This document shows positions 18,532-30,033 of a stretch of 64,000 nt of DNA, in pieces. Made by a program: the position numbers and the translations under genes. Origin of the DNA: Shinella sp. WSJ-2 (GTDB lineage Bacteria > Pseudomonadota > Alphaproteobacteria > Rhizobiales > Rhizobiaceae). The stretch is taken from NCBI RefSeq assembly GCF_003432075.1, contig NZ_QWBU01000012.1:50213-114212 (forward strand), in the 5' to 3' direction. Position 1 is the first letter of the stretch, and each line of letters starts with the position of its first letter. The notes under the pieces are model-generated. The model had not been told where the DNA came from and ran no database searches. It saw nothing but the letters and a program-made list of their open reading frames with translations.

Positions 18532-20043
18532 TCAGTTCGCCGTGAGCGCAACGGATTGCGCTGCTTGCAGAGCCGCGGAGTATTGATTGAGAAGTGCGTC
18601 GACCGAAGCCGCCGTCACGTCGAAGACCGGTGCCGGATAGACACCGAAGAAGATCGTCAGGATCACCAGCGGGTAGAGAAGCGCCTTCTCCCGGCCCGAC
18701 AGGTCGAGCAGCGACTTCAAGCTTTCCTTCTCCAGCGCACCGAAGATCACGCGGCGGTAGAGCCACAGCGCGTAGGAGGCGGAGAGGATGACGCCCGTCG
18801 TGGCGAAGAAGGCGACCCAGGTGTTTGCCTGGAAGGCGCCGACCAGCGTCATGATTTCGCCGACGAAACCGGACGTGCCGGGAAGGCCGACATTGGCCAT
18901 GGTGAAGATCATGAAGGCGACGGCGTATTTCGGCATATTGTTGACGAGGCCGCCATAGGCCGCGATTTCGCGGGTGTGCAGCCGGTCATAGACCACGCCG
19001 ACGCAGAGGAAGAGCGCGCCGGAGACGATGCCGTGCGACAGCATCTGGAAGATGGCGCCCTGCAGGCCCTGCATGTTCGCCGCGAAGATACCCATGGTGA
19101 CGTAGCCCATGTGGGCGACCGACGAATAGGCGATCAGCTTCTTGATGTCGTCCTGCATCAGCGCCACCAGCGAGGTGTAGATGATGGCGATGACCGACAG
19201 CGTGAAGACGAAGGGCGCGAAATAGTCGGACGCCAGCGGGAACATGGCGAGCGAGAAACGGATGAAACCGTAGCCGCCAAGCTTCAGGAGCACGCCGGCC
19301 AGGATGACCGAACCTGCCGTCGGCGCCTGAACGTGCGCGTCGGGAAGCCAGGTATGGACCGGCCACATGGGCATCTTCACCGCGAAGGACGCGAAGAAGG
19401 CGAGCCACAGCCAGGTCTGCATATGGGCCGGGAAGTTATAGGCGAGCAGTTCCGTGATGTCGGTCGTGCCGGCCTGCCAGTACATCGCCATGATGGCGAG
19501 CAGCATCAGGACCGAGCCGAGCAGCGTGTAGAGGAAGAACTTGTAGGATGCGTAGACGCGATCCTTTCCGCCCCACACGCCGATGATGATGAACATCGGA
19601 ATGAGGCCTGCTTCGAAGAAGACGTAGAAGAGAACGATGTCGAGCGAGACGAAGACGCCGACCATGAACACTTCCAGAAGCAGGAAGGCGATCATGTATT
19701 CCTTCAGGCGCTTCTCGACCGAATGCCAGCTTGCAAGCACGCAGAACGGCATCAGGAAGGTCGAGAGGATGACGAACAGCATGGAAATGCCGTCGACGCC
19801 GAGATGATAGGAAATGCCGGTGCCGAGCCATTCATGCTTTTCCGTCATCTGGAAACCGGGGTTCGAATAATCGAAGCCGATCCAGATGAAGAGCGAAAGC
19901 AGGAAGGTGACGATCGTCGTCAGCATCGCGACGTTCAGGATGTTGCGGCGGCCGTACGGGCTGTCTTCCCGCGTCAAGAGCAGGAGCGCCACGCCGACGA
20001 GCGGGAGGAAGGTGACCGCTGAAAGAATGGGCCAATCGGTCAT
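18532..20043 (-). CDS. nuoM: NADH-quinone oxidoreductase subunit M
   Basis: A 503-residue complex I antiporter-like subunit with about 14 membrane helices. The diagnostic stretch [28 protein letters not shown] and the following [19 protein letters not shown] contain the conserved lysines and histidine of the proton channel. Glu in helix 5 is in the [10 protein letters not shown] region context. It pumps protons across the inner membrane. It starts in a 1-bp ATGA-type overlap with the nuoL stop, which indicates translational coupling, and is followed by nuoN after 15 bp. Confidence 0.97.
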   Translation of the reverse strand: MTDWPILSAVTFLPLVGVALLLLTREDSPYGRRNILNVAMLTTIVTFLLSLFIWIGFDYSNPGFQMTEKHEWLGTGISYHLGVDGISMLFVILSTFLMPFCVLASWHSVEKRLKEYMIAFLLLEVFMVGVFVSLDIVLFYVFFEAGLIPMFIIIGVWGGKDRVYASYKFFLYTLLGSVLMLLAIMAMYWQAGTTDITELLAYNFPAHMQTWLWLAFFASFAVKMPMWPVHTWLPDAHVQAPTAGSVILAGVLLKLGGYGFIRFSLAMFPLASDYFAPFVFTLSVIAIIYTSLVALMQDDIKKLIAYSSVAHMGYVTMGIFAANMQGLQGAIFQMLSHGIVSGALFLCVGVVYDRLHTREIAAYGGLVNNMPKYAVAFMIFTMANVGLPGTSGFVGEIMTLVGAFQANTWVAFFATTGVILSASYALWLYRRVIFGALEKESLKSLLDLSGREKALLYPLVILTIFFGVYPAPVFDVTAASVDALLNQYSAALQAAQSVALTAN

Positions 20044-22040
20044 CAGAGGGAGCTCCCGAGCATCATCCAGGTAACGAGTGCTGCAATACCCAGCAGCATC
20101 GCGAATGCGTAGTGATAAAGGTAACCGGTCTGCAGGCGCACGACGCGGTCGGTGACGTCGACGACGCGGGCGGCAACGCCGTTCGGGCCGAGACCATCGA
20201 TGACGGCGCCGTCACCCTTCTTCCACAGCGTACGGCCGAGCCACATGGCCGGGCGCACGAAGAGGAAGTCGTAGAGTTCGTCGAAGTACCACTTGTTGAG
20301 CAGGAACTGGTAGAGACCACGATGCTGCTCGGCGAGGTATTTCGGGGTTTCCGGCGAACGGATGTACATATACCAGGCGGTGACGAAGCCGACTGCCATG
20401 GCGGCGAACGGGCTCCACTTCACCCAGAGCGGGACGTGATGATACTCGTTGACCAGCTCGTTTTCCGGCAGCGTGAAGAGAGCGCCCTGCCAGAATTCGG
20501 CATAGTGGTGGCCGTAGAAATATTCCACGAAGACCACGCCCGCGGCAACCGCGCCGGCAGCCAGCAAGTAGAGCGGGATCAGCATGACGGCAGGCGATTC
20601 ATGCACATGGTGCATGACGTCTGCGGAGGCGCGCGGCTTGCCGAAGAAGGTCATGAAGGCCAGGCGCCACGAGTAGAAGCTCGTGAAGAGAGCGGCGATG
20701 ACCAGCAGCGTGAAGGCGAAGCCGGCAAGCGGGCTATGCGACGCGAAGGTCGATTCGATGATCGCATCCTTCGAGAAGAAGCCGGCAAAGCCGATGACGG
20801 TGCCCGGAATGCCCACGCCGGTCAGCGCCAGCGTGCCGATCGTCATCATCCAGAAAGTCACGGGGATGTGCTTCCTGAGACCACCCATGTAGCGCATGTC
20901 CTGCTCGCCATCGACGGCATGGATGACGGAGCCGGCCCCCAGGAACAGCAGGGCCTTGAAGAAGGCGTGCGTGAAGAGGTGGAAGATCGCCGCACCATAG
21001 GCGCCGATGCCAAGCGCCACGAACATGTAGCCGAGCTGCGAGCAGGTCGAATAGGCGATGACGCGCTTGATGTCGTTCTGCACGAGGCCGACGGTGGCCG
21101 CGAAGAAGGCGGTGATGGCGCCGACCAGCGTCACGACCAGAAGCGCGGTGTGCGACAGTTCGAAAATCGGCGACATGCGGGCGACCAGGAAAACGCCGGC
21201 GGTGACCATGGTCGCGGCATGGATGAGGGCCGAAACCGGGGTCGGGCCTTCCATAGCATCCGGCAGCCAAGTGTGCAGCAGGAACTGTGCCGACTTGCCC
21301 ATCGCGCCCATGAAGAGCAGCAGGCAGGTGGCGGTCAGCGCCTGCGACTTGTCGAGCGTCATGCCGAAGAGGTTGATGACAGGCTCGGCGGCATCCGCAG
21401 CGCCTTCAGCCGGCAGGTAGGTGGCGGCGGTGGCGAAGATTGTCTCGAAGTTGATCGAGCCGAACAGCACGAAGACCGAGAAGATGCCGAGCGCGAAGCC
21501 GAAGTCGCCGACGCGGTTGACGATGAAGGCCTTCATGGCGGCGGCGCAGGCCGAAGGCTTCTTGTACCAGAAGCCGATCAGCAGATAGGACGCCAGACCC
21601 ACGCCTTCCCAGCCGAAGAACATCTGCAAGAGATTGTCCGACGTCACCAGCATGAGCATGGCAAAGGTGAAGAGCGAGAGATAGGCGAAGAAGCGCGGCC
21701 GATGCGGGTCGTGATGCATGTAGCCGATCGAATAGATATGCACGAGCGTCGAGACGGAGTTGACGACGACGAGCATGACGGCCGTCAGTGTATCGACGCG
21801 GAACGCCCATTCGACATCGAAGCCGCCGGACTGGATCCAGCGCAGAACGCTGACCTTGAGCATCTCCGTTTCGCCCAACGCGACGTCGAAGAAGACGATC
21901 CAGGACAGAACGGCCGCGATGATCATGAAGCCGGAGGTGACATATTCGGACGCCTTGGCGCCGATCGTATTGCCGCCGATGCCGGCGATCAGGAAGCCGG
22001 TGAGCGGAAGGAAGACGATTGCCTTGATGATGGTATCCAT
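20043..22040 (-). CDS. nuoL: NADH-quinone oxidoreductase subunit L
   Basis: A 665-residue distal antiporter-like subunit of complex I. The family block [35 protein letters not shown] is near residue 240, and [18 protein letters not shown] follows near residue 320. The C-terminal third contains the long lateral helix region ([19 protein letters not shown] and [18 protein letters not shown]). It couples quinone reduction to proton translocation at the tip of the membrane arm. The start at 22040 lies 7 bp after nuoK, and the stop overlaps nuoM. The length is normal. Confidence 0.97.
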   Translation of the reverse strand: MDTIIKAIVFLPLTGFLIAGIGGNTIGAKASEYVTSGFMIIAAVLSWIVFFDVALGETEMLKVSVLRWIQSGGFDVEWAFRVDTLTAVMLVVVNSVSTLVHIYSIGYMHHDPHRPRFFAYLSLFTFAMLMLVTSDNLLQMFFGWEGVGLASYLLIGFWYKKPSACAAAMKAFIVNRVGDFGFALGIFSVFVLFGSINFETIFATAATYLPAEGAADAAEPVINLFGMTLDKSQALTATCLLLFMGAMGKSAQFLLHTWLPDAMEGPTPVSALIHAATMVTAGVFLVARMSPIFELSHTALLVVTLVGAITAFFAATVGLVQNDIKRVIAYSTCSQLGYMFVALGIGAYGAAIFHLFTHAFFKALLFLGAGSVIHAVDGEQDMRYMGGLRKHIPVTFWMMTIGTLALTGVGIPGTVIGFAGFFSKDAIIESTFASHSPLAGFAFTLLVIAALFTSFYSWRLAFMTFFGKPRASADVMHHVHESPAVMLIPLYLLAAGAVAAGVVFVEYFYGHHYAEFWQGALFTLPENELVNEYHHVPLWVKWSPFAAMAVGFVTAWYMYIRSPETPKYLAEQHRGLYQFLLNKWYFDELYDFLFVRPAMWLGRTLWKKGDGAVIDGLGPNGVAARVVDVTDRVVRLQTGYLYHYAFAMLLGIAALVTWMMLGSSL

Positions 22041-22047
22041 GACCCGA

Positions 22048-22356
22048 TCAGCCCTTCATCATATTGACGTCTTCGACGGCGATCGAACCGCGGTTGCGGT
22101 AGAAGACGACGAGAATTGCAAGACCGATGGCCGCTTCCGCAGCCGCGACGGTCAGAATGAACAGCGCGAAGACCTGGCCGACGATGTCGTTCAGGAAATG
22201 CGAGAATGCCACCATGTTGATGTTGACCGACAGCAGGATCAGTTCGATCGACATCAGGATGACGATGACGTTCTTCCGGTTCAGGAAGATCCCGAAGACG
22301 CCCAGGGTGAAGACGATGGCGCTGACCGTGAGATAGTGGGAAATACCGATTTCCAT
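22048..22356 (-). CDS. nuoK: NADH-quinone oxidoreductase subunit K
   Basis: A 102-residue three-helix membrane subunit of complex I. Helix 2 contains the conserved Glu in [21 protein letters not shown], and helix 3 the second conserved Glu in [17 protein letters not shown]; both glutamates belong to the axial proton path. The length and order (nuoJ before, nuoL after) are canonical. The ATG at 22356 is preceded by AAGGAAAAG, a usable ribosome-binding site, 26 bp after nuoJ. No anomalies are seen. Confidence 0.97.
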   Translation of the reverse strand: MEIGISHYLTVSAIVFTLGVFGIFLNRKNVIVILMSIELILLSVNINMVAFSHFLNDIVGQVFALFILTVAAAEAAIGLAILVVFYRNRGSIAVEDVNMMKG

Positions 22357-22382
22357 TTTTCTTTTCCTTGTCTCGCGCTGCC

Positions 22383-22997
22383 TCAGATGCCCTGACCGGG
22401 CTTCACCTTGACCACCTCGACGGCGGTTTCCGGCGTGCGGGCAACCTGCTGCGAGATGTTCTGGCGCTTGATATGCGGCTTGTGGCGCAGCGTCAGCACG
22501 ATCGCACCGATCATGGCGACCAGCAGCACGAGGCCGGCAATCTGGAAGAAGTAGACGTAGTTCGTATAGAGCACGTCGCCGAGGGCGGCGGTGTTTTCAC
22601 GCTGCGCGACCGGCGGGATCGGCATCGAAACGCTGCTGGCGATCTCCGGCGAGAGCGTCGAGCCGCCGACAACGACGACAAGCTCGATGGCCAGGATGAT
22701 ACCGATCAGCGCGCCAACCGGCGCATATTCGAGAGCCCCTGCCCTCAATTCGGCGAAATCGATGTCGAGCATCATGACGACGAAGAGGAAGAGAACCGCG
22801 ACGGCGCCGACATAGACGACCAGCAGGATCATCGCCAGGAACTCGGCGCCCGTCAGAAGGAACAGGCCCGCCGAATTGAAGAAGGTGAGGATCAGGAACA
22901 GCACGGAATAAACCGGGTTCCTGGACGCGATCACCATGAAGGCGGACGCCACCGCCACGAAGGCGAAGATATAGAAGAATAGAGCCTGCAGACCCAT
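22383..22997 (-). CDS. nuoJ: NADH-quinone oxidoreductase subunit J
   Basis: A 204-residue membrane subunit of complex I with five hydrophobic helices. The helix-3 region [28 protein letters not shown] contains the flexible pi-bulge motif that links quinone chemistry to the proton pumps. The C-terminal tail ([20 protein letters not shown]) is cytoplasmic and basic. The open frame extends far upstream, but only the ATG at 22997 ([13 protein letters not shown]) gives the family N-terminus. The 101 bp gap to nuoI is larger than most in the operon and contains a CCGGGGAA stretch but no clear promoter. Confidence 0.96.
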   Translation of the reverse strand: MGLQALFFYIFAFVAVASAFMVIASRNPVYSVLFLILTFFNSAGLFLLTGAEFLAMILLVVYVGAVAVLFLFVVMMLDIDFAELRAGALEYAPVGALIGIILAIELVVVVGGSTLSPEIASSVSMPIPPVAQRENTAALGDVLYTNYVYFFQIAGLVLLVAMIGAIVLTLRHKPHIKRQNISQQVARTPETAVEVVKVKPGQGI

Positions 22998-23098
22998 TTT
23001 GGTGCCTTTTCGTCTTCCCCGGAGAAGGTCCCCCCTCCCCGTCGAAGCCTGACGAACGCACTCGTCAGGCACTTGAAATTCAGTATGCCTTCCGCCGA

Positions 23099-23590
23099 TC
23101 AGCGGTAAGGCGAGTCCATCGCGATGTTGCGGGCGATTTCCCGCTCCCAGCGATCGCCGTTCTCGAGGAGCTTCTGCTTGTCGTAGTAGAGCTCTTCGCG
23201 CGTCTCGGTCGAGAACTCGAAGTTCGGACCTTCGACGATGGCGTCGACCGGGCAGGCTTCCTGGCAGAAGCCGCAATAGATGCACTTCACCATGTCGATA
23301 TCGTAACGCACCGTGCGGCGCGTGCCGTCGTTGCGGCGGGGACCCGCCTCGATGGTGATGGCCTGAGCAGGACAGATCGCTTCGCACAGCTTGCAGGCGA
23401 TGCAGCGCTCTTCACCGTTCGGGTAACGGCGCAGCGCATGCTCGCCGCGGAAGCGCGGAGAGACCGGGCCCTTTTCGAAAGGATAGTTCACCGTCGCCTT
23501 CGGGCGGAAGAAGTAGCGCATCGACAGGAAGAAGGCGCCGACGAATTCCTTGAGGAACAGCGAGTTTACGGCTTGTGAGAGACTAGCCAT
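23099..23590 (-). CDS. nuoI: NADH-quinone oxidoreductase subunit I
   Basis: A 163-residue 2x[4Fe-4S] ferredoxin-type subunit of the connecting module (TYKY homologue). Two cluster motifs are complete: [16 protein letters not shown] and [16 protein letters not shown], which bind clusters N6a and N6b on the way to N2. An N-terminal amphipathic helix ([18 protein letters not shown]) contacts the membrane arm. The ATG at 23590 (MASLSQAVN) is used; the frame begins 12 bp earlier at a weaker start. It follows nuoH by 33 bp. Confidence 0.97.
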   Translation of the reverse strand: MASLSQAVNSLFLKEFVGAFFLSMRYFFRPKATVNYPFEKGPVSPRFRGEHALRRYPNGEERCIACKLCEAICPAQAITIEAGPRRNDGTRRTVRYDIDMVKCIYCGFCQEACPVDAIVEGPNFEFSTETREELYYDKQKLLENGDRWEREIARNIAMDSPYR

Positions 23591-23623
23591 TTCAAGCTCC
23601 AATGCTGCTGTTGTTCAGGGCGG

Positions 23624-24670
23624 TCATGCGGACCAGCCCGTGAGCTTCAGCACGAATGCAACGATGACCACCATGGCGAGCGACAGGGGAAGGAAGACCT
23701 TCCAGCCGAGGCGCATGAGCTGGTCGTAGCGGTAGCGCGGCACGAAGGCCTTCACCATCGCGAACATGAAGAAGACGAAGGAGGCTTTCAGCACGAACCA
23801 GATGATGCCGGGAACCCAGTTGAGGAACCAGACGTCTACCGGAGGCAACCAGCCGCCGAGGAAGAGGATCGTCGTCAGCGCGCACATCAGGCAGATGGCG
23901 GCATATTCGCCGAGCATGAACATCATGTACGGGGTCGAGCCGTACTCGACCATGAAACCGGCGACGAGTTCGGATTCCGCTTCCGGAAGGTCGAAGGGCG
24001 GGCGGTTCGTCTCGGCGAGCGCCGAGATGAAGAAGATGATGAACATCGGGAACAGCGCCAGCCAATGCCAGTCGAGGAACGACGGCGGCAGGCCGAGGCG
24101 CGTGCCGAGGCCATCGCTCTGCGACATGACGATATCCGTCAGGTTCAGCGAACCGACGCAGAGCAGGACGGTGACGATGACGAAGCCGATCGACACCTCA
24201 TAGGACACCATCTGTGCTGCGGAGCGTAGCGCGCCGAGGAACGGGTACTTCGAGTTCGAAGCCCAGCCGCCCATGATGATGCCGTACACTTCAAGCGACG
24301 AGATCGCGAAGATGTAGAGGATGCCGACATTGATGTTGGCGATGACCCAGCCGTTGTTGAGCGGCACGACAGCCCAGGTGGCAAGCGCCAGCGTCACGGA
24401 GACGAGCGGGGCCAGAAGGAAGATCACCTTGTTGGCCGTCGCCGGAATGACCGGTTCCTTGAAAACGAACTTCAAGAGGTCGGCGAAGGACTGGAAGAGA
24501 CCCCAGGGACCGACGACGTTCGGGCCGCGGCGCAGCTGAACGGCGGCCCAGATCTTGCGGTCGGCCAGAAGGATATAGGCGATGAAGACCAGAAGCGCGA
24601 CCAGCAGCAGCAGCGACTGCGCCACCATGATCAGGCCGGGCCAAACGTAGGTCGAAATGAAAGCGTCCAT
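23624..24670 (-). CDS. nuoH: NADH-quinone oxidoreductase subunit H
   Basis: A 348-residue membrane subunit with about eight helices that forms the floor of the quinone-binding chamber (ND1 homologue). Typical motifs are the early [37 protein letters not shown] and the charged [31 protein letters not shown], whose Glu and Asp residues line the E-channel. It joins the peripheral arm (B, D, I) to the pumps. The start at 24670 lies 20 bp after the nuoG stop. The length and motifs are normal. Confidence 0.97.
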   Translation of the reverse strand: MDAFISTYVWPGLIMVAQSLLLLVALLVFIAYILLADRKIWAAVQLRRGPNVVGPWGLFQSFADLLKFVFKEPVIPATANKVIFLLAPLVSVTLALATWAVVPLNNGWVIANINVGILYIFAISSLEVYGIIMGGWASNSKYPFLGALRSAAQMVSYEVSIGFVIVTVLLCVGSLNLTDIVMSQSDGLGTRLGLPPSFLDWHWLALFPMFIIFFISALAETNRPPFDLPEAESELVAGFMVEYGSTPYMMFMLGEYAAICLMCALTTILFLGGWLPPVDVWFLNWVPGIIWFVLKASFVFFMFAMVKAFVPRYRYDQLMRLGWKVFLPLSLAMVVIVAFVLKLTGWSA

Positions 24671-24690
24671 AACGTCTTATTCCTTCGCGC

Positions 24691-26769
24691 TCATTCCGCC
24701 GCGGCTTTGAAATTGTTGCGGGCAAGCGCCGAGCATTCGGCCATGACCGCGGAGGCGCGCGCTATCGGGTTCGTCAAATAGAAGTCTTTGATCGGAGACG
24801 CAAACCCGGAATTCGCCATCGTCCCGCCTTTTTTCGCAAGGGCCGAGAGATCGGCGACTTCGCCTGATGCAATCTCGTCGATCGCGGCGAAATGCGGGTG
24901 TGCGGCATAGAGTTTTGCGCGCAGCTGGAGCAGCGAATCAAACGGCAGCTTCTTCCCGAGCACGTCGGAAAGCGCACGCAGGATCGCCCAGTCCTCGCGG
25001 GCATCGCCCGGTGCGAAGCCGGCGCGGTTGCCCATCTGGACGCGGCCTTCGGTGTTGACCCAGGTGCCAGACTTCTCGGTATAGGTCGCGCCCGGCAGGA
25101 TGACGTCGGCGACATGCGCCGCGTTGTCGCCGTGCGAGCCGATATAGACCGTAAAGGCGGACTTCTTGGCGAAGTCCATTTCGTCTGCGCCGAGCAGGAA
25201 CAACACGTCCGTGCCCGAAAGCATGTCGGCCGCTGTCTTGCCGCCCTCGCCCGGCACGAAGCCGAGGTCGAGACCGCCCACGCGCGAGGCTGCGGTGTGC
25301 AGCACGGCCAGGCCGTTCCAATCCGCCTTGACCGCACCCACCTTGTCGGCAAGCGCCGAGACGGCCGAGAGAATGGCGAGGCCATCGGCCCGCGACAGCG
25401 CGCCCTGGCCGACAATGATCATCGGGCGGGCTGCCGTCTTCAGCTTTTCGGCAAAGGAGAGGGAGCCTTCGATAAGGGCAGACAGCGTGTCCGTGCCGGC
25501 GCCGAGATACTCGTAGCCGTAGCGCAGCTCGGCCTGTTCGCCGATCACGCCGATCGGGAAGTTGTCCACGCGCCAGCGCTTGCGAATGCGGGCGTTGAGC
25601 ACGGCGGCTTCGAGGCGCGGGTTGGCGCCCACGATGAGGAGCGCATCGGCCTGCTCGATGCCTTCGATGGTCGGGTTGAACAGGTAGCTGGCGCGGCCGA
25701 GCGCCGGATCGAGCTGCGAACCGTCCTGGCGGCAGTCGATATTCTTCGAGCCGAGCGACGTCATCAGTTCGCGAAGCGCAAACATTTCCTCGACGGACGC
25801 AAGATCGCCGGCAATCGCGCCGATGCGGTCGCCCGAGGTGCCGGCAACAGCGGTCTGGATCGCGCCGAAAGCCTCAGCCCATGTTGCCGGCTGCAAACGG
25901 CCGTCCTTGCGGACGTACGGACGATCCAGGCGCTGGGTCTTCAGGCCGTCCCAGATGAAGCGCGTCTTGTCGGAGATCCACTCTTCGTTGATCTCTTCAT
26001 TGATGCGCGGCAGGATGCGCATGACTTCGCGGCCGCGCGTATCGACGCGGATGGCCGAGCCGACGGCGTCCATGACGTCGATCGATTCGGTCTTGTTCAG
26101 CTCCCACGGGCGGGCCGTGAAGGCGAAAGGCTTGGAGGTGAGCGCACCGACCGGGCAGAGGTCGACCACGTTGCCCTGAAGCTCCGACGTCATCGCCTGC
26201 TCGAGATAGGTGGTAATCTCGGCGTCCTCACCACGGCCGATCAGGCCAAGCTCGGTGATGCCGGCGACCTCGGTCGTGAAACGAACGCAGCGCGTGCAGT
26301 GAATGCAGCGGTTCATGATCGTCTTGACGAGCGGGCCGATATACTTGTCCTCGACCGCGCGCTTGTTCTCGGAATAGCGCGAACTGTCGATGCCGAAGGC
26401 CATCGCCTGGTCCTGCAGGTCGCATTCGCCGCCCTGGTCGCAGATCGGGCAATCCAGCGGGTGGTTGATCAGCAGGAATTCCATGACGCCTTCGCGCGCC
26501 TTCTTGACCATCGGCGTGGTCGTGAAGACTTCCGGCGCTTCGCCGTTCGGGCCGGGGCGCAGGTCGCGCACGCCCATGGCGCAGGAGGCTGCCGGCTTCG
26601 GCGGCCCACCCTTTACCTCAACGAGGCACATGCGGCAGTTGCCGGCAACCGACAACCGCTCGTGGAAACAGAAGCGCGGAACTTCGGCGCCAGCCTCCTC
26701 GCACGCCTGAAGCAGCGTGAAGTGATCCGGGACTTCGATTTCTTTTCCGTCGACTTTCAGCTTTGCCAT
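24691..26769 (-). CDS. nuoG: NADH-quinone oxidoreductase subunit G
   Basis: A 692-residue iron-sulphur subunit of the NADH-oxidising module. The N-terminal ferredoxin-like [2Fe-2S] domain has [22 protein letters not shown]. The His-Cys motif and the [4Fe-4S] motifs ([15 protein letters not shown] and [10 protein letters not shown]) follow within the first 210 residues. The remaining 450 residues form the molybdopterin-oxidoreductase-like domain, which has lost its cofactor function in complex I. It relays electrons from the FMN site in NuoF. The start at 26769 lies 116 bp downstream of the HhH-protein gene. It is of the short alphaproteobacterial/mitochondrial 75-kDa type. Confidence 0.97.
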   Translation of the reverse strand: MAKLKVDGKEIEVPDHFTLLQACEEAGAEVPRFCFHERLSVAGNCRMCLVEVKGGPPKPAASCAMGVRDLRPGPNGEAPEVFTTTPMVKKAREGVMEFLLINHPLDCPICDQGGECDLQDQAMAFGIDSSRYSENKRAVEDKYIGPLVKTIMNRCIHCTRCVRFTTEVAGITELGLIGRGEDAEITTYLEQAMTSELQGNVVDLCPVGALTSKPFAFTARPWELNKTESIDVMDAVGSAIRVDTRGREVMRILPRINEEINEEWISDKTRFIWDGLKTQRLDRPYVRKDGRLQPATWAEAFGAIQTAVAGTSGDRIGAIAGDLASVEEMFALRELMTSLGSKNIDCRQDGSQLDPALGRASYLFNPTIEGIEQADALLIVGANPRLEAAVLNARIRKRWRVDNFPIGVIGEQAELRYGYEYLGAGTDTLSALIEGSLSFAEKLKTAARPMIIVGQGALSRADGLAILSAVSALADKVGAVKADWNGLAVLHTAASRVGGLDLGFVPGEGGKTAADMLSGTDVLFLLGADEMDFAKKSAFTVYIGSHGDNAAHVADVILPGATYTEKSGTWVNTEGRVQMGNRAGFAPGDAREDWAILRALSDVLGKKLPFDSLLQLRAKLYAAHPHFAAIDEIASGEVADLSALAKKGGTMANSGFASPIKDFYLTNPIARASAVMAECSALARNNFKAAAE

Positions 26770-26885
26770 ATCTCAATTCCCGCTTTGACACGAAGCTCGC
26801 GTCTCGCCAGCGCCTTTTCTCCAGCGTCCGTTCGGGCTCTCGCCCTTCCCGTTCGCCTTTGTTCCGTCTGCCGGATCCGGTGGGG

Positions 26886-27560
26886 TCAGCCCCTGCCCTT
26901 CGCCAGCGTCTTTGCCTGCTCTACCCAGCCATCGCGGGCGATGCGCCCGCTGAACCCGAGTTCGGCTTCGATCCTTGCCACATCCTCGGCCTTGAGGGCC
27001 GCGATATCGGCGTAACGCCTGAAACCCATGCCATTCAGCACCTGCTCCAGCTTCGGCCCGATGCCTGAAATCACCTTCAGGTCATCGGTCTTGGCGGCCT
27101 TCGCCGCCGGCGCCTTGCGCACCGGCTTGGCTTCCGTCGCCTTCGGCGTCGCGTTTTTCTCTCGCGCCACCTTCACCTTGGGCTCGGCAACCGGCGTTTC
27201 CGCCTTGATCACCGGCTCGCTGGGAACCACCCTCAGCTCCGGCTTCGCCTTGACGGGCGCGGCCTTTGCCTCTTCAGCCTCGGTCTTAGCGGCCTGTTCG
27301 GCCGCTTCATCGATCGCCGCCTTTACCTGCTCCGCCGCCGTCTGCATGACGCTCAGCATCATCCCGGCCATCTGGCCCGCAATGCTGAACCCGAGCGCGG
27401 TGGTCGCTGCAATCGCCGTCACCGGATTTGCCATCAGCGGGTGCCGCGACATATCCGGCATTTGCTTCAGCCATGGCGAGAACCCAAAGGGATCGGCGCC
27501 GGAGGCTTCAGCCGGCGGGACATTGGTCGCATTCGCATCCTGTCCTGCCGGCTTCTTCAT
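26886..27560 (-). CDS. nuo-operon accessory protein with C-terminal helix-hairpin-helix domain
   Basis: A 224-residue protein encoded between nuoF and nuoG. Residues 1-45 are polar, with one hydrophobic region at about 45-70 (ANPVTAIAATTALGFSIAG) that may be a membrane or amphipathic helix. A long Lys/Ala/Glu-rich linker with phasin-like character follows. The last 65 residues form a HhH domain (DLKVISGIGPKLEQVLNGMG, then GRIARDGWVEQAKTLAKG). The same domain is fused to NuoE two genes upstream. Homologues at this position occur in other Rhizobiales, where nothing is known of their role to me. The start at 27560 lies only 4 bp after the nuoF stop, so it belongs to the operon. Confidence 0.8.
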   Translation of the reverse strand: MKKPAGQDANATNVPPAEASGADPFGFSPWLKQMPDMSRHPLMANPVTAIAATTALGFSIAGQMAGMMLSVMQTAAEQVKAAIDEAAEQAAKTEAEEAKAAPVKAKPELRVVPSEPVIKAETPVAEPKVKVAREKNATPKATEAKPVRKAPAAKAAKTDDLKVISGIGPKLEQVLNGMGFRRYADIAALKAEDVARIEAELGFSGRIARDGWVEQAKTLAKGRG

Positions 27561-27564
27561 CGTC

Positions 27565-28869
27565 TTACTCCGCTGCTTCCAGCACTGCGCCATGGTCCAT
27601 GGCGTTGGCGGTGTACTGGTCAATACGCTTCTCGATCTCCGGGCGGAAATTGCGAATGAGGCCCTGGATCGGCCAGGCGGCGGCGTCGCCGAGCGCGCAG
27701 ATCGTATGACCTTCGATCTGCTTGGTGACGTCGAACAGCATGTCGATTTCACGCTTCTGGGCGTTGCCCTTCACCATTCGTTCCATGACGCGCATCATCC
27801 AGCCGGTGCCTTCGCGGCACGGCGTGCACTGGCCGCAGCTCTCATGCTTGAAGAAGGCCGAGATGCGCCAGATCGCCTTGATGATGTCGGTGGAGCGATC
27901 CATGATGATCATGCCGCCGGTGCCGAAGGACGACTTCACGTCACGCAGGCCGTCGAAGTCGAGCGTGACGTTCATCATGTCCTCGGCCTTCACCACCGGG
28001 CAGGATGCGCCGCCGGGGATGACGGCGAGCAGGTTGTCCCAGCCGCCGCGAATGCCGCCGCCGTGCTTCTCGACCATCTCCTTGAAGGAGATACCCATCG
28101 TTTCCTCGACGGTGCAGGGCGTGTTGACGTGGCCCGACATCATGAACAGCTTGGTGCCGACATTGTTCGGACGACCGAACGAGGAGAACCAGCCGGCGCC
28201 GCGGCGCAGGATCGTCGGGGTAACCGCGATGGATTCGACGTTGTTGACGGTCGTCGGGCAGCCGTAGAGGCCCATATTGGCCGGGAACGGCGGCTTCAGG
28301 CGCGGCTGGCCCTTCTTGCCCTCGAGGCTTTCGAGCAGCGCAGTCTCTTCGCCGCAGATGTAAGCGCCGGCGCCGTGGTGGACATAGATGTCGATGTCGT
28401 AGCCGAGCTTGTTGTTCTTGCCGAGGAGACCGGCGTCATAGCACTCGTCGATGGCCGCCTGCAGCGCTTCACGCTCGCGGATAAACTCGCCGCGTACGTA
28501 GATATAGGCGGCATGGGCGCCCATGGCGAAGGACGCGACGACGCAGCCCTCGATCAGCGTGTGCGGATCGTGGCGCAGGATATCGCGGTCCTTACAGGTG
28601 CCGGGCTCGGATTCGTCGGCGTTCACCACGAGGTAGTGCGGACGGCCGTCGGATTCCTTCGGCATGAAGGACCACTTGAGACCGGTCGGGAAGCCGGCGC
28701 CGCCGCGGCCGCGCAGGCCGGACGCCTTGACCTCGTTGACGATCCAGTCGCGGCCCTTTTCGAGCAACTGCTTGGTGCCGTCCCAATGGCCGCGGGCCAT
28801 GGCGCCCTTCAGCGACTTGTCCTTGGTGCCGTAGATGTTGGTGAAGATGCGATCCTGATCTTTAAGCAT
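27565..28869 (-). CDS. nuoF: NADH-quinone oxidoreductase subunit F
   Basis: A 434-residue NADH- and FMN-binding subunit (51-kDa homologue). The NADH/FMN glycine-rich site is [17 protein letters not shown] near residue 60. The FMN-contacting region [15 protein letters not shown] lies near residue 90, and the second glycine-rich block [21 protein letters not shown] near residue 170. The N3 cluster motif [12 protein letters not shown] lies near residue 350. It accepts hydride from NADH and passes electrons to NuoG via N3 and N1a in NuoE. It starts 11 bp after the nuoE stop. Confidence 0.97.
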   Translation of the reverse strand: MLKDQDRIFTNIYGTKDKSLKGAMARGHWDGTKQLLEKGRDWIVNEVKASGLRGRGGAGFPTGLKWSFMPKESDGRPHYLVVNADESEPGTCKDRDILRHDPHTLIEGCVVASFAMGAHAAYIYVRGEFIREREALQAAIDECYDAGLLGKNNKLGYDIDIYVHHGAGAYICGEETALLESLEGKKGQPRLKPPFPANMGLYGCPTTVNNVESIAVTPTILRRGAGWFSSFGRPNNVGTKLFMMSGHVNTPCTVEETMGISFKEMVEKHGGGIRGGWDNLLAVIPGGASCPVVKAEDMMNVTLDFDGLRDVKSSFGTGGMIIMDRSTDIIKAIWRISAFFKHESCGQCTPCREGTGWMMRVMERMVKGNAQKREIDMLFDVTKQIEGHTICALGDAAAWPIQGLIRNFRPEIEKRIDQYTANAMDHGAVLEAAE

Positions 28870-28880
28870 GATTCACCTCT

Positions 28881-30017
28881 TTACCGCGGCTTCTTGCCGA
28901 AAACGCGGATGTATTCCGCTTCACCGCCCTTGGCGAGCGCCTCGGCCTGCCTGACCCAGTCGTCGCGCTCGATGCGGCCCTTGAAATTCAGATAGCCGTC
29001 GGCCCACTCGCGCTGTTCCGGCGTCCACGACGCAACCTGCGCGAAGGTGAAGATGCCGAGGTCATGCAGAATGCCTTCGATCTTCGGGCCGACGCCAGAG
29101 ATGAGTTTCAGGTCGTCAGGCGTTGCAGGACGTTCGATGCCGGCGGGACGGTTCTTGTCGTCCAGCGACGGCTTGCCCACAGCGGCAGCGACCGGCTGCT
29201 TGACGGCGGCATCGCCACCTTCCGCGCGGGTGTCGCCCTTCGCCTTGGCATTGGCTGCCGCTTCGGCCTTGGCATTGGCCGGGGTCTTCAGTTTGGCGTC
29301 GGTTTCATCCGCATCCGTCTTGGCGCGCGCGGCATTCGACGGAGGAACGCTGACACTCTCCTCGCCGGCCTTCTTGGCGCGGGCAGAGGGCTTTTTGGCG
29401 GCGGCTTCCGGCTCATTCAGACTGGTGAGACCACCGGCCGGCGCGGAGAAGACGCGTTCGATCTGCGGACCCGGCTCGACGGTCGCGCCCTTGCCGGCAT
29501 CGAAGCGATCGATGATGTGCTCGAGCTGCGTCGGCGTCAGGTCTTCAAAACTGTCCTTGAAGATCATGACCATCGGCGCGTTGACGCAGGCGCCCTGACA
29601 CTCGACCTCTTCCCAGGAGAGCGTGCCGCTCTCGTTGCGGTGGAAGGGCTCCGGGTGGATGCGCTTCTTGCAGACGTTGATCAGGTCTTCCGAGCCGCGC
29701 AGCATGCAAGGCGTGGTGCCGCAGACCTGGATATGGGCGCGCGTGCCGATCGGCAACAGTTGGAACTGGGTGTAGAAGGTCGCGACTTCGAGCACGCGGA
29801 TATAGGCCATATCCAGCATGTCGGCGACGGATTCGATCGCCGCCTTGGTGACCCAGCCGTCCTGCTCCTGCGCCCGCATGAGAAGTGGGATCACCGCAGA
29901 CTGCTGACGGCCCTTCGGATACTTGTTGATGGTTGCCTGGGCCCAGGCCGCATTCTCCTTGGTAAAGGTGAAGCTGGCGGGCTGGACACTGTCATCGGCT
30001 AGTCGACGAACGGACAT
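28881..30017 (-). CDS. nuoE: NADH-quinone oxidoreductase subunit E with extended HhH C-terminus
   Basis: A 378-residue protein, much longer than the roughly 165-residue E. coli NuoE. Residues 1-200 form the thioredoxin-like [2Fe-2S] subunit, with ligands in CGTTPCMLRG and VECQGACVNAPM (cluster N1a). Residues 210-310 are a low-complexity Ala/Lys/Glu linker. The last 65 residues form a HhH domain (DLKLISGVGPKIEGILHDLG, then FKGRIERDDWVRQAEALAKG) closely similar to the C-terminus of the orphan protein between nuoF and nuoG. The ATG at 30017 (MSVRRLADD) is chosen; upstream Arg-rich frame is non-coding. This long form is typical of rhizobia. Confidence 0.95.
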   Translation of the reverse strand: MSVRRLADDSVQPASFTFTKENAAWAQATINKYPKGRQQSAVIPLLMRAQEQDGWVTKAAIESVADMLDMAYIRVLEVATFYTQFQLLPIGTRAHIQVCGTTPCMLRGSEDLINVCKKRIHPEPFHRNESGTLSWEEVECQGACVNAPMVMIFKDSFEDLTPTQLEHIIDRFDAGKGATVEPGPQIERVFSAPAGGLTSLNEPEAAAKKPSARAKKAGEESVSVPPSNAARAKTDADETDAKLKTPANAKAEAAANAKAKGDTRAEGGDAAVKQPVAAAVGKPSLDDKNRPAGIERPATPDDLKLISGVGPKIEGILHDLGIFTFAQVASWTPEQREWADGYLNFKGRIERDDWVRQAEALAKGGEAEYIRVFGKKPR

Positions 30018-30033
30018 TCTGTAACGCCTTGTC

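Noticed and set aside
17596..20022. 808-codon plus-strand open frame across nuoN/nuoM
   Set aside because: It is antisense to two certain complex I genes; its Glu/Asp/Arg/His-rich product is the usual shadow of hydrophobic GC-rich genes read backwards.
20112..22067. 651-codon plus-strand open frame across nuoL
   Set aside because: Shadow of nuoL; no domain, extreme charged composition.
24892..27015. 707-codon plus-strand open frame across nuoG
   Set aside because: Shadow of nuoG produced by high third-position GC; no recognisable family.
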